Assembly: GCA_016715765.1 (NCBI GenBank)
Contig: JADJZJ010000017.1
Span: 25,657-89,656 of the forward strand
Length of the DNA stretch: 64,000 bases
Reading direction: 5' to 3'
Origin: Opitutaceae bacterium
GTDB lineage: Bacteria > Verrucomicrobiota > Verrucomicrobiia > Opitutales > Opitutaceae
In this document: positions 26,014-34,461 of the stretch, piece by piece
Layout: each line of letters starts with the position of its first letter
Numbering within the stretch: position 1 is the first letter of the stretch
The notes under the pieces: model-generated
The model's input: only the letters and a program-made list of their open reading frames with translations
Told to the model about the DNA's origin: nothing
The model's database searches: none
Made by a program: the position numbers and the translations under genes

Positions 26014-26649
26014 ATGGGCCCGGCGCCGACAGTGGCCGTAATTGATTACGGCATGGGCAACCTGCGCAGTGTCGCCAAGGCGGTCGAGGCGGCCGGCGGA
26101 GCCGTGCGCATCGTGACAAAGCCGGATGAAATCACTTCGGCCGCTGGTCTGGTGCTGCCCGGGGTGGGCGCCTTGGCCGACTGCATCACCGCACTCAAGG
26201 CCGGGGGCTTGGACCAGGCGGTGCGCGAGTGGATTCGAGCGGACCGGCCTTTTCTGGGGGTCTGTCTCGGACTGCAGGCGCTGTTTGATTTTTCAGAGGA
26301 AGCCGACACCCAGGGCCTGGGCATCTTCCCGGGCCGGGTGGTGCGCTTCAAGGTGCCCGCCGGCCTGAAGATTCCCCACATGGGCTGGAATACCGTGCGC
26401 TTCACCCAGCCGGGCTCCCCCCTGACGGTCGGCCTGGCTCCGGAAGGGGAGGCGTTCTACTTCGTGCACAGCTATCATTGCGTGCCCGCGGATCCCTCAC
26501 TCGTGCTCGCGGAATGCGAGTACGGCGGCCGCTTTACCGCGGCGATTGCCCGCGGGCGCTGTTTTGCCACCCAGTTTCACCCGGAGAAGAGCCAGGCGAA
26601 GGGTCTGCAGCTTTACCGGAACTTCGTGGCCGTGGCGGCAAAGGCCTGA
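26014..26649 (+). CDS. hisH: Imidazole glycerol phosphate synthase, glutamine amidotransferase subunit
   Basis: HisH supplies ammonia to HisF. The 211-residue product has the catalytic triad Cys84 (GVCLGLQ), His189 and Glu191 (QFHPEKSQ). It also has the oxyanion-loop region VLPGVGALADC and the HisH-specific PHMGWNTV segment. It begins 3 nt after hisB. hisF and hisA do not follow; the next gene is citrate synthase after a repeat-bearing spacer. Confidence 0.97.
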   Translation: MGPAPTVAVIDYGMGNLRSVAKAVEAAGGAVRIVTKPDEITSAAGLVLPGVGALADCITALKAGGLDQAVREWIRADRPFLGVCLGLQALFDFSEEADTQGLGIFPGRVVRFKVPAGLKIPHMGWNTVRFTQPGSPLTVGLAPEGEAFYFVHSYHCVPADPSLVLAECEYGGRFTAAIARGRCFATQFHPEKSQAKGLQLYRNFVAVAAKA

Positions 26650-26676
26650 GGGTGGGGGTAAGGGCCGAAAACTGCA

Positions 26677-26730
26677 GGAACGGCTTTAGGCCGCGACGTT
26701 GCCCTCCCGATCGCGGCGTAAAGCCGCTCC
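26677..26730. repeat. Imperfect inverted repeat, GGAGCGGCTTTA family
   Basis: Arms GGAACGGCTTTAGGCCGCGA and TCGCGGCGTAAAGCCGCTCC face each other around a short spacer. It is a diverged copy of the perfect palindrome downstream of gltA (28425-28484). Confidence 0.85.
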
Positions 26731-26774
26731 GACTGTACAGCCGCCTGCTGCACAGCGGTGCCCCCGAACACACC

Positions 26775-26813
26775 CGTCCGGCCTGCCCTCCTTAGGCTAG
26801 GCGAAAGAGGGGA
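26775..26813. repeat. Dispersed repeat, CCTCCTTCGCC/GGAGG family (copy 1)
   Basis: The word GCCTGCCCTCCTTAGGCTAGGCGAA is related (as reverse complement) to CCTCCTTCGCCYGGCCTA in spacers near 40.57, 53.87 and 57.35 kb. It is about 35 nt long and weakly palindromic. Confidence 0.65.
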
Positions 26814-26998
26814 CCGGGCGTTACCTCTACCGTAAATTCGGGCGAGATTTGGCCTCTGTTTCGGCCCCTTCGGCCAGGGGTCACTGCGTGAGATTAGCCG
26901 AACTGCTCCCGGTATTTCCCGTGAGGGAGGCTAATGTCCGCGCTATCTTGGCGCTCAGCGGCAACTTTTCTTTGCAAGGTGGTTTTTTTTTGTTCTCC

Positions 26999-28303
<1,305 letters not shown>

Positions 28304-28424
28304 GTCGCGGGCTTCAGCTTGGGCAGGAGCCTGCTTACAGGCCTGTCTCCTAACTCGGATTCCCTTGGGATCTCACCGTGGGCATTTACTCCTAGGGCAC
28401 GTCGACAAAATAGGCGGTTTTAGT

Positions 28425-28484
28425 GTAGGAGCGGCTTTATGCCGCGATTGGGAGCGCAACATCGCGGCATAAAGCCGCTCCTAC
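28425..28484. repeat. Perfect 24-bp inverted repeat downstream of gltA
   Basis: The two arms (28425-28448 and 28461-28484, starting GTAGGAGCGGCTTTATGCCG) are perfect reverse complements around a 12-nt spacer. It lies between the convergent gltA and the - strand membrane-protein gene. It could act as a bidirectional terminator, although T tracts are lacking. Confidence 0.95.
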
Positions 28485-28536
28485 AACCAGACCCCACCGT
28501 GGCAAACTGGCGGACAACCCAATTTGAAGACGCACC

Positions 28537-29262
28537 TTAACGCTTCTTCTCCGGCTGGGGATGGAAAATCTCCTCCAGCGGCATCCCGGTCAGCCGGGTG
28601 ATCCCGCCCAGCAGCTTCCAGAGGGCGAACATCATGATGGCGGTGCTCGGCAGCGCGATGACCGGCCAGCTCAACAGGTTCATCTTGGCGAGCTCGGCAT
28701 TGAACTCCGGCGTGCCGGGCGGACTCTGCAGCAGCCAGCGGGCGAGGGCGAAGTTGAGGGCGGCGCTGAAAAGAAAGGAGGCGACGAGCCAGTAGCTGGC
28801 TGTGTTCAGCAGGCGTTCAAATGCGGGCACGGCATTCCGCTCGACGAGGGCGTCATGAACCTTGGGCACGTTGATCACCTGTTCGTTGTACAGAAACTGC
28901 CGGACCAGCGGGCGCTTGCTGCGCATCGAGGCCCACACGGCAAAGCCGATCACCGAGGGGACCGAGGCCTCCTTGACCGCAAACCAGACCCCCTCCATCT
29001 GCATCAGGCCCAGGCCGCCGGTCAGGAGCACGCTGATGAAGCCGATGACCGAGACGAAGTTGGCGGTGCGCCGCTTCCAGAAATCAAAGAGCCCGTAGCT
29101 CAGCGGAAAGGCCAGGGCGGCCACGAGGGAAACGACCGGGCCCAGGCGATCCGGGGTGCTGAGCTTCGCCAGGATCAGCGACGGGATCAGGATGTTGAAC
29201 GCGAGGTTGAGCAGCAGATTCTCCCGTTTGACGGGGGGCCTGGGAGTTGGGGTGGAGGTCAT
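28537..29262 (-). CDS. Membrane protein of the VC0807 type
   Basis: The 241-residue product has about five or six hydrophobic segments, beginning after a short polar N-terminus (PTPRPPVKRENLLLNLAFN). The pattern GPVVSLVAALAFPLSYGLFDFWKRR, then NFVSVIGFISVLLTGGLGLM, with WFAVKEASVPSVIGFAVWAS, matches the uncharacterised VC0807 family, distantly like intracellular septation protein A. The C-terminus is cytosolic and ends HPQPEKKR. It is divergent from pdxJ. The function is not known to me. Confidence 0.7.
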   Translation of the reverse strand: MTSTPTPRPPVKRENLLLNLAFNILIPSLILAKLSTPDRLGPVVSLVAALAFPLSYGLFDFWKRRTANFVSVIGFISVLLTGGLGLMQMEGVWFAVKEASVPSVIGFAVWASMRSKRPLVRQFLYNEQVINVPKVHDALVERNAVPAFERLLNTASYWLVASFLFSAALNFALARWLLQSPPGTPEFNAELAKMNLLSWPVIALPSTAIMMFALWKLLGGITRLTGMPLEEIFHPQPEKKR

Positions 29263-29315
29263 TTCGCTTTGCGTTGGAGAATCGCCGGCGGCTTAATCAC
29301 GTCAAACCTACCCGC

Positions 29316-30068
29316 ATGATTTTTCTCGGTGTAAATATCGACCATTGCGCAACCGTCCGTCAGGCGCGCTACAAGCAGGCCGCCGCCACCGCCGGTGGCG
29401 CGATCGAGCCTGATCCCGTAACCCTGGCCCTGCTCTCCGAACGGGCCGGGGCCGACGGCATCACCGTCCACCTCCGCGAGGACCGGCGCCACATCCAGGA
29501 GCGCGATGTCTGGCGCCTGCGCGAAAGCATCGCCACCCGGCTCAACCTCGAGATGGCCTGCACGCCGGCCATGACCGCCTTCGCCCTGAAACTGAAGCCC
29601 GACTTCGTCTGCCTCGTCCCCGAAAGCCGCGAGGAAATCACCACCGAGGGCGGCCTCGATGTGAAGGGCGGCCGCCAGCGCGTGCAGGACTGCGTCGCGG
29701 CCATGAACGCCGCCGGCATCAAGGCCAGCCTCTTCATCGATCCCGACGAGGCGCAGATCGAGTGCTCCGCGGCCGTGAAGGCGCCGTTTGTGGAATTGCA
29801 CACCGGCGCCTATGCCAACGCCTATTTCACCCCGCGTCGGGCGGAGGAGTTCAGGCGCCTGCGCGTCGGAGCGGTTCGCGCCCATGAACTCGGGCTCACG
29901 GTCAATGCCGGCCACGGCATCAACTACGTCAACATCGCCGAGGTCCGCACCCTGCCGCACCTCCATGAATTGAACATCGGCCACAGCATCATCAGCCGGG
30001 CCCTTTTCACCGGCATCGAGGAAGCCGTCCGGGAGATGAAGGCTCGCATGAATGCGAGCCTGAAGTAG
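29316..30068 (+). CDS. pdxJ: Pyridoxine 5'-phosphate synthase
   Basis: PdxJ closes the pyridoxine ring from 1-deoxyxylulose 5-phosphate and 3-amino-2-oxopropyl phosphate in DXP-dependent vitamin B6 synthesis. The ATG giving MIFLGVNIDHCATVRQARY yields a 250-residue TIM-barrel protein. GADGITVHLREDRRHI, VCLVPESREEITTEGGLDV, FVELHTGAYAN, NAGHGINY and LNIGHSIISRALF are all diagnostic. acpS follows on the same strand, as in many bacteria, here after a repeat-filled spacer. Confidence 0.98.
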   Translation: MIFLGVNIDHCATVRQARYKQAAATAGGAIEPDPVTLALLSERAGADGITVHLREDRRHIQERDVWRLRESIATRLNLEMACTPAMTAFALKLKPDFVCLVPESREEITTEGGLDVKGGRQRVQDCVAAMNAAGIKASLFIDPDEAQIECSAAVKAPFVELHTGAYANAYFTPRRAEEFRRLRVGAVRAHELGLTVNAGHGINYVNIAEVRTLPHLHELNIGHSIISRALFTGIEEAVREMKARMNASLK

Positions 30069-30183
30069 CGAGTAGTGAGTAGCGGGTAGCGAGCATATCG
30101 AACCACCGGCCACTCGCTCACGCTCGTAGCTACAACTGCTGCCTTTCTACTCGCTACCCGCTACCCACTGCTCGCTACTCCCC
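30066..30183. repeat. Inverted GAGTAGC-type tandem repeats with an embedded CACTCGCTCACGCTCG half-copy
   Basis: AGTAGCGAGTAGTGAGTAGC at the left and GCTACCCGCTACCCACTGCT at the right face each other. Each arm is itself a tandem of a 7-nt unit (GAGTAGC and variants). Between them lies CCACTCGCTCACGCTCGTAG, which recurs near 43.2 and 60.0 kb. The pdxJ stop codon lies at the left edge of the repeat. Confidence 0.9.
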
Positions 30184-30186
30184 CCC

Positions 30187-30594
30187 ATGTCCCTCTCCCT
30201 TCCTCCCGGCGGCATTCTCCTCGGTCTCGGTTGCGATCTGATCGAGGTGGAGCGCATTCACAAGGTGCTGGAGCGGCACGGGGAGCGGTTTCTGAACCGA
30301 GTTTTCACCGCGGAGGAGCGGGAGTACTGCTCCGGGCTCAAGCACCCGCACAAACACTACGCCGCACGCTGGGCGGCCAAGGAGGCGGTTTCCAAGACTT
30401 TCACCACCGGCATCGGCACGCACCTCGACTGGACCTCTGTCTCCATCTACCACGGCGAGCGCAAGGAGCCTTTGGTGCGCTTGGATGACAAGGGCCTTGC
30501 ACTGCTGGCCCAGGTGGGCGCCACCGGCGTGCTGGTTTCACTTTCCCACACCGAGACCCACGCGATGGCCGTGGCGGCGCTGATCCGGACCTGA
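30187..30594 (+). CDS. acpS: Holo-[acyl-carrier-protein] synthase
   Basis: AcpS transfers 4'-phosphopantetheine from CoA to apo-ACP for fatty-acid synthesis. The 135-residue product has the two signatures GLGCDLIEVERI (metal-binding Asp) and ARWAAKEAVSKTF (Glu of WxxKEA), plus VSLSHTETHAMAVA at the end. The length is typical. Only a few bases separate the left repeat from the ATG, so the repeat covers the place where a Shine-Dalgarno would be expected. Confidence 0.96.
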   Translation: MSLSLPPGGILLGLGCDLIEVERIHKVLERHGERFLNRVFTAEEREYCSGLKHPHKHYAARWAAKEAVSKTFTTGIGTHLDWTSVSIYHGERKEPLVRLDDKGLALLAQVGATGVLVSLSHTETHAMAVAALIRT

Positions 30595-30599
30595 ACGCC

Positions 30600-31190
30600 A
30601 TGGACGAGGAAGATCCCAAGCCGCCGTCGCCGGGTCAGCTTTCCAAGATCCCATCATGGATTTCCCTGGGCTTTGTCCTGGGTGCGCTTTTTGTCTGGGC
30701 CCTGCCTGAACCAAAAACCGTGGCCCCCGAACCGGCGGCCCCGGAGTCGGTCGCCGAACCCGCTCCTCCCGCCGTGCGATCCGGACCGGCTCCGTTGAGT
30801 GACATCGAAGTGGTCTTCGCCGAGTGGGGGCACCATGCGGTTTGGTCGCACGATCTTGCCGAAGTGGCGTTGTGGGACATAGAGACCAAGTCGTTTTCCC
30901 GCTACTACGAGGTCCTGCGCACCGGCGAGAATTATTACTTCCGCACCATCGACCGCCTCACCCGTCCGATCCTGACCCATGGGGTCAAGGTTGACGGCCC
31001 GCTGCTGTATACGGAAACCGAGGCCATGAGGGCGGAATGGCTGCAGGAGAAACGCCAGGAGGACTGGAAAATGATCCGGGAGAGCAATCCGCTCAAGCCC
31101 ACGCCGCCCGGGAGGATTGATGTGAGATCCCCGGAAGCATCCCCGCCGCCCACGAGAGTGAGCCCCGCGCCCGGGACCGAAAAGCGCTAG
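30600..31190 (+). CDS. Membrane-anchored protein of unknown function
   Basis: Not recognised. The 196-residue product has a short acidic/proline N-terminus, then one membrane segment at about residues 19-36 (WISLGFVLGALFVWALP). A Pro/Ala/Glu linker (PEPAAPESVAEPAPP) follows, then a compact domain of about 100 residues rich in Trp and Tyr (VVFAEWGHHAVWSHDLAEVALWDIE; YYEVLRTGENYYFRTIDRLTRP). The C-terminus is Pro-rich. The layout suggests an inner-membrane anchor with an extracytoplasmic domain. It starts 5 nt after acpS, so it is probably co-transcribed. Confidence 0.65.
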   Translation: MDEEDPKPPSPGQLSKIPSWISLGFVLGALFVWALPEPKTVAPEPAAPESVAEPAPPAVRSGPAPLSDIEVVFAEWGHHAVWSHDLAEVALWDIETKSFSRYYEVLRTGENYYFRTIDRLTRPILTHGVKVDGPLLYTETEAMRAEWLQEKRQEDWKMIRESNPLKPTPPGRIDVRSPEASPPPTRVSPAPGTEKR

Positions 31191-31505
31191 GGGGCGAGAA
31201 GGCTTGAGGTAGGGCAGGTCTCCGACCTCCCCATTTGACGCATGACTGCGACTCGGCAGGCGAAGAGCGGCTAAAGCCAATGATGCAGTCGGTAAGTAGG
31301 CCGGGAGCTTGCTCCCGCTCTGAGCGCGCCAGCAAGCTGGCGGCCTGCCGGAATCACTTTTCGGCTTCGCAATCATCAAGGCGGTTCAGCTCCGACTGTT
31401 TCGTTTTGGCTAAGCCCATACTTCCGCCGCACCGGGAATATGGCACACCCAAGCTCGCACTCACCCTTGGATTCGGCCATGCAATAGAGGGTACGAATTC
31501 ACTGC
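31191..31505. other. Spacer between the anchored protein gene and nnr
   Basis: No gene is seen. A hairpin-like AGGTAGGGCAGGTCTCCGACCT lies near 31207-31228, and an inverted repeat lies at 31296-31349. The rest is unremarkable. Confidence 0.6.
31296..31349. repeat. Inverted repeat, GTAGGCNGCGAGCTTGCTC family (copy 1)
   Basis: GTAGGCCGGGAGCTTGCTCC opposes GCCAGCAAGCTGGCGGCCTGC. The same motif, better conserved, occurs at 41983-42054 downstream of tgt. Confidence 0.75.
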
Positions 31506-32987
31506 ATGCCCTCCACTCATCCCATCCTAACCTGTGCCGAGGCTGGGGCCCTCGAGAAAAAACTCTTCGCCGGTGACGAGAACCTTGAATGGGCCGCCAT
31601 GAAACAGGCCGGCGCGGCCGTGGCAGCCGCGGCGCTGGCGGACTTTGAGGAAATCGGCGGCTTTCCGGCGACGGGAGCCGTGCTGGTGTTGGCGGGCAAG
31701 GGCCACAATGGCGGCGACGCGTTGCTAGCGGCAGCGGAGATCCTGCGACGCCAACCGCGGGCGAGCGTGGATGTTTTTCTGGTTTATGGCGTGCGCGGCC
31801 TGCGCCCGCTGGCGCTGCGCGCCTGGCAGGAATTGCAGCACGCCGCACCGGAGAGGGTGCGCTCCGTCAGCGCCCGTTCGCAGCGGGGCGGTTATGCGCT
31901 GAGCCTCGATGGCTTGTTCGGGTACCAGTACCATCCGCCGCTCGACGCCCGGTCCGTCGCGGCCTTGAAACTGGCGAACGCGCTCAAAGTCCGGTTGCGG
32001 GCGGCCGTGGATTTGCCGAGCGGCTGGGAGGCTCCGGAAGCGTTTCGCGCCGACTTCACCTATGCGACCGGGATCGCAAAGTCGCCGCTGCTGACGCTCC
32101 CCAATGCCGGACGGCTGCGCTACCTCGATCTCGGTTTCTTCCCGGCTCCGGTGGAGGCGCCGGACAGCGTGCTGACCCGTCAGGTGCTCGCATCCCTGCA
32201 GGGCTGGCGTGATCCGCACGCGGACAAGCGCAAATTCGGTCACGTCTTCGTATTGGCCGGTTCCAGGCATTATCCGGGTGCGGCGCTCATGGCCGTGCTG
32301 GCCGCCCTGCGGAGCGGGGCGGGTTTGGTTTCAGCCTTTGTCCCCGAATCGCTCGTGCCCGCCTTCGCCGCCAAGGTGCCGGAGGCCATCTGGGTGGGTT
32401 GTCCGGAAACGCCCGAAGGCGGGATCGCCCTGGAGGCGCGGCACCTTCTGGTCGAGCGCTGGGAGCGGGCGAACGCCCTGGTGATCGGCCCCGGCTTGGG
32501 GCGCGAACGGGAGACTGCGGCGTTGGCGATGGAACTCGTCAGGGTGGCGCCGGTGCCGGTGGTGCTCGATGCGGATGCGTTGCAGCCGGATATCATCGCC
32601 GCGGCCCGGACTCCGCTGGTGCTTACGCCCCATGCGGGGGAATTTGCCCGGATTGCCGGAAAGAAGAAGCTCCGCGACTACGCTGCCTCGACCGGTGCCA
32701 CGGTCGTGCTCAAGGGACCGGTTACGCGCATCGCGACCGGCAAAACCGTCGCCCACAGTTTCTTCGGCGGATCTGTCCTGGCCCGGGGCGGCAGCGGCGA
32801 CCTGCTGGCCGGCCTGATCGGGACCCAACTCGCCCAGACACCGAAGGATCCTTTTGGAGCCGCCTGTCGCGGGGTTGCCTGGCACGGGATGGCCGCCGAT
32901 TTGCTGGCGCGAAGCAAAGGCAGCACGGCGGTGCGCACGACCCAGGTGCTCGATTATCTGTCTGCAGTACTCCGAATGGCGGAATAG
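31506..32987 (+). CDS. nnr: Bifunctional NAD(P)H-hydrate epimerase / ADP-dependent dehydratase
   Basis: The enzyme repairs hydrated NADH and NADPH. The 493-residue product has the YjeF N-terminal epimerase domain (1 to about 225; GKGHNGGDALLAAAEIL, RLRAAVDLPSGWE). The ribokinase-like dehydratase domain follows (about 230-490), with KRKFGHVFVLAGSRHYPGAALM, VIGPGLG, VLDADAL, LTPHAGEFAR, VLKGPVT and RGGSGDLLAGLIG, containing catalytic Asp432. In the epimerase domain the usual GNNGGDG reads GHNGGDA, a mild departure. It starts inside a repeat-bearing spacer and has no close same-strand partner. Confidence 0.95.
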   Translation: MPSTHPILTCAEAGALEKKLFAGDENLEWAAMKQAGAAVAAAALADFEEIGGFPATGAVLVLAGKGHNGGDALLAAAEILRRQPRASVDVFLVYGVRGLRPLALRAWQELQHAAPERVRSVSARSQRGGYALSLDGLFGYQYHPPLDARSVAALKLANALKVRLRAAVDLPSGWEAPEAFRADFTYATGIAKSPLLTLPNAGRLRYLDLGFFPAPVEAPDSVLTRQVLASLQGWRDPHADKRKFGHVFVLAGSRHYPGAALMAVLAALRSGAGLVSAFVPESLVPAFAAKVPEAIWVGCPETPEGGIALEARHLLVERWERANALVIGPGLGRERETAALAMELVRVAPVPVVLDADALQPDIIAAARTPLVLTPHAGEFARIAGKKKLRDYAASTGATVVLKGPVTRIATGKTVAHSFFGGSVLARGGSGDLLAGLIGTQLAQTPKDPFGAACRGVAWHGMAADLLARSKGSTAVRTTQVLDYLSAVLRMAE

Positions 32988-33309
32988 CAGGAACCATAAC
33001 TGTCCATGTAACTACGAGCATGAGGTTTCCTCGCACGACACTGTTAGGTGCCTTGGGTGCTGCTCTGAGTTCAATCCTTCCCGCGGATCACGCGGATGAA
33101 CGCGGATAAAGACCTCCGTCATCCGCGTCTATCCGCGTGATCCGCGGGAAAGGATTGGCCGGATCCCGGCCAGAGCGAGGTGTCGTGTGCGGGACGGAGA
33201 TTTTCGAGACATCAAACCAGCAGCGGCTTTACGTCAGATGGTTAATGCCTCACTTTGGTGGGCTCGCGGCAGACGGCCGCCCTTTCAACTTGTGTCCACC
33301 CCTACCGAC
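32988..33309. other. Spacer between nnr and dprA
   Basis: The only structure I can support is the inverted repeat at 33072-33157. The dprA frame is open upstream of the chosen ATG but shows no family similarity there. Confidence 0.55.
33072..33157. repeat. Inverted repeat built of CGCGGAT units (copy 1)
   Basis: CCCGCGGATCACGCGGATGA on the left opposes ATCCGCGTGATCCGCGGGAA on the right. Each arm contains three spaced CGCGGAT units, and the outer edges CAATCCTT and AAGGATTG also pair. A second copy lies at 57416-57491. Confidence 0.92.
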
Positions 33310-34428
33310 ATGACCGAGCAGCAGGCGTTTCTGGTCCTGAACGCCCTGCCCAACATCGGGCCCATCACCCTCAACCGTCTGCTGGCGGACCTGGGCGGTG
33401 ATCCGCGGGCGATATTTTCCGCACCCTCCCGTCGTCTGGAAGCGGTGCAGGGGGTGGGTCCCGTCATCAGTGCGACCATTGCCGCCTGGCGCGAGCACTT
33501 CGATCTGGCCCGGGAGGAGGAACGCATGGCGAAGGCTGCGACCACCTTCATCACCACGCGGGATCCCGGCTATCCCCGGCTGCTCAAGGAAATCAACGAC
33601 CCGCCGATCGGCCTTTACCGCAAGGGGAGCTACGATTTTGCCCAGCCCTGCATCGCGATAGTCGGCAGCCGTCGCACCACGCTTTACGGCCAGGGCGTGG
33701 CCAAGAAGCTGGGTGCGGATCTGGCCCGGCTCGGCTTTTGCGTCGTGAGCGGGCTCGCCCGCGGCATCGACACCGCGGCGCACGAGGGCGCGCTGTCGGT
33801 GGGTGGCAAGACTGCCGCCGTGCTGGGCTGCGGGATCGACATCGTTTATCCGCCGGAAAACCTGTCACTTTACCGTCAGATCGAGGAACACGGGGCCATC
33901 CTCTCGGAATTTCCCTTCGGCCGGCGGGCCGACCGCCAGAGTTTCCCCATGCGCAACCGCGTTGTCGCCGGCATGTGCGAGGCCATCGTGGTCGTGGAGA
34001 CCGATGTCAGCGGCGGTTCCATGATCACCGCGCGTTTTGCCGGCGAACAGGGCCGGCTCATCTTCGCCGTGCCGGGACGCATCGACCAGAACACGAGCGC
34101 GGGCTGCCACCAGTTGATCCGCGACGGCGCCACGCTGTTGACCGGTGTGGACGACATTCTCAATGAGCTGAACTACCTCGGCGGCCTGCGCCCGCAACCG
34201 ATCCCGGCCAAGGGTGATGGAACCCCCGGCAGCCAGCGCGCCGGGGGCTTGAGTGAGAAGGAAACTATGGTGTTGGACAACTTTCGAGGCGGCGCGCTGC
34301 TCTCTCCCGATGCCTTGGCGGGCCTGACCGGCCTGCCTGTGGCTGAACTTTCATCCACGCTGATGATGCTTGAGCTCAAAAAGATGGTGGCGAAGCGGGC
34401 CGATGGTACCTTCGAGGCCAGGTCCTGA
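33310..34428 (+). CDS. dprA: DNA-processing protein DprA
   Basis: DprA loads RecA on incoming single-stranded DNA during natural transformation. The ATG giving MTEQQAFLVLNALPNIGPI starts a 372-residue protein. It has an N-terminal helical domain, the Rossmann-like core (IAIVGSRRTTLYG, FCVVSGLARGIDTAAHEGAL, GCGIDIVYPPEN, RNRVVAGMCEAIVVVE, AGCHQLIRDGA) and a C-terminal winged-helix domain (about 310-372). All core motifs are intact. No other competence genes are near, and no T-rich terminator is visible after it. Confidence 0.97.
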   Translation: MTEQQAFLVLNALPNIGPITLNRLLADLGGDPRAIFSAPSRRLEAVQGVGPVISATIAAWREHFDLAREEERMAKAATTFITTRDPGYPRLLKEINDPPIGLYRKGSYDFAQPCIAIVGSRRTTLYGQGVAKKLGADLARLGFCVVSGLARGIDTAAHEGALSVGGKTAAVLGCGIDIVYPPENLSLYRQIEEHGAILSEFPFGRRADRQSFPMRNRVVAGMCEAIVVVETDVSGGSMITARFAGEQGRLIFAVPGRIDQNTSAGCHQLIRDGATLLTGVDDILNELNYLGGLRPQPIPAKGDGTPGSQRAGGLSEKETMVLDNFRGGALLSPDALAGLTGLPVAELSSTLMMLELKKMVAKRADGTFEARS

Positions 34429-34461
34429 TTCAAAAGTTCAGCCACCTTGCCACCTTCCCCC

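Larger units (their letters stand above)
26650..26998. other. Repeat-bearing spacer between hisH and gltA
   Basis: The first half holds two palindromic repeats, listed separately. The second half carries no open frame I trust, although an in-frame extension of gltA upstream of its ATG is open. A T-rich run just before the gltA start suggests the gltA leader. Confidence 0.6.

Noticed and set aside
26849..26998. 50-residue N-terminal extension of citrate synthase
   Set aside because: The upstream in-frame codons have no similarity to the family and include spacer sequence; the ATG at 26999 gives the expected N-terminus.
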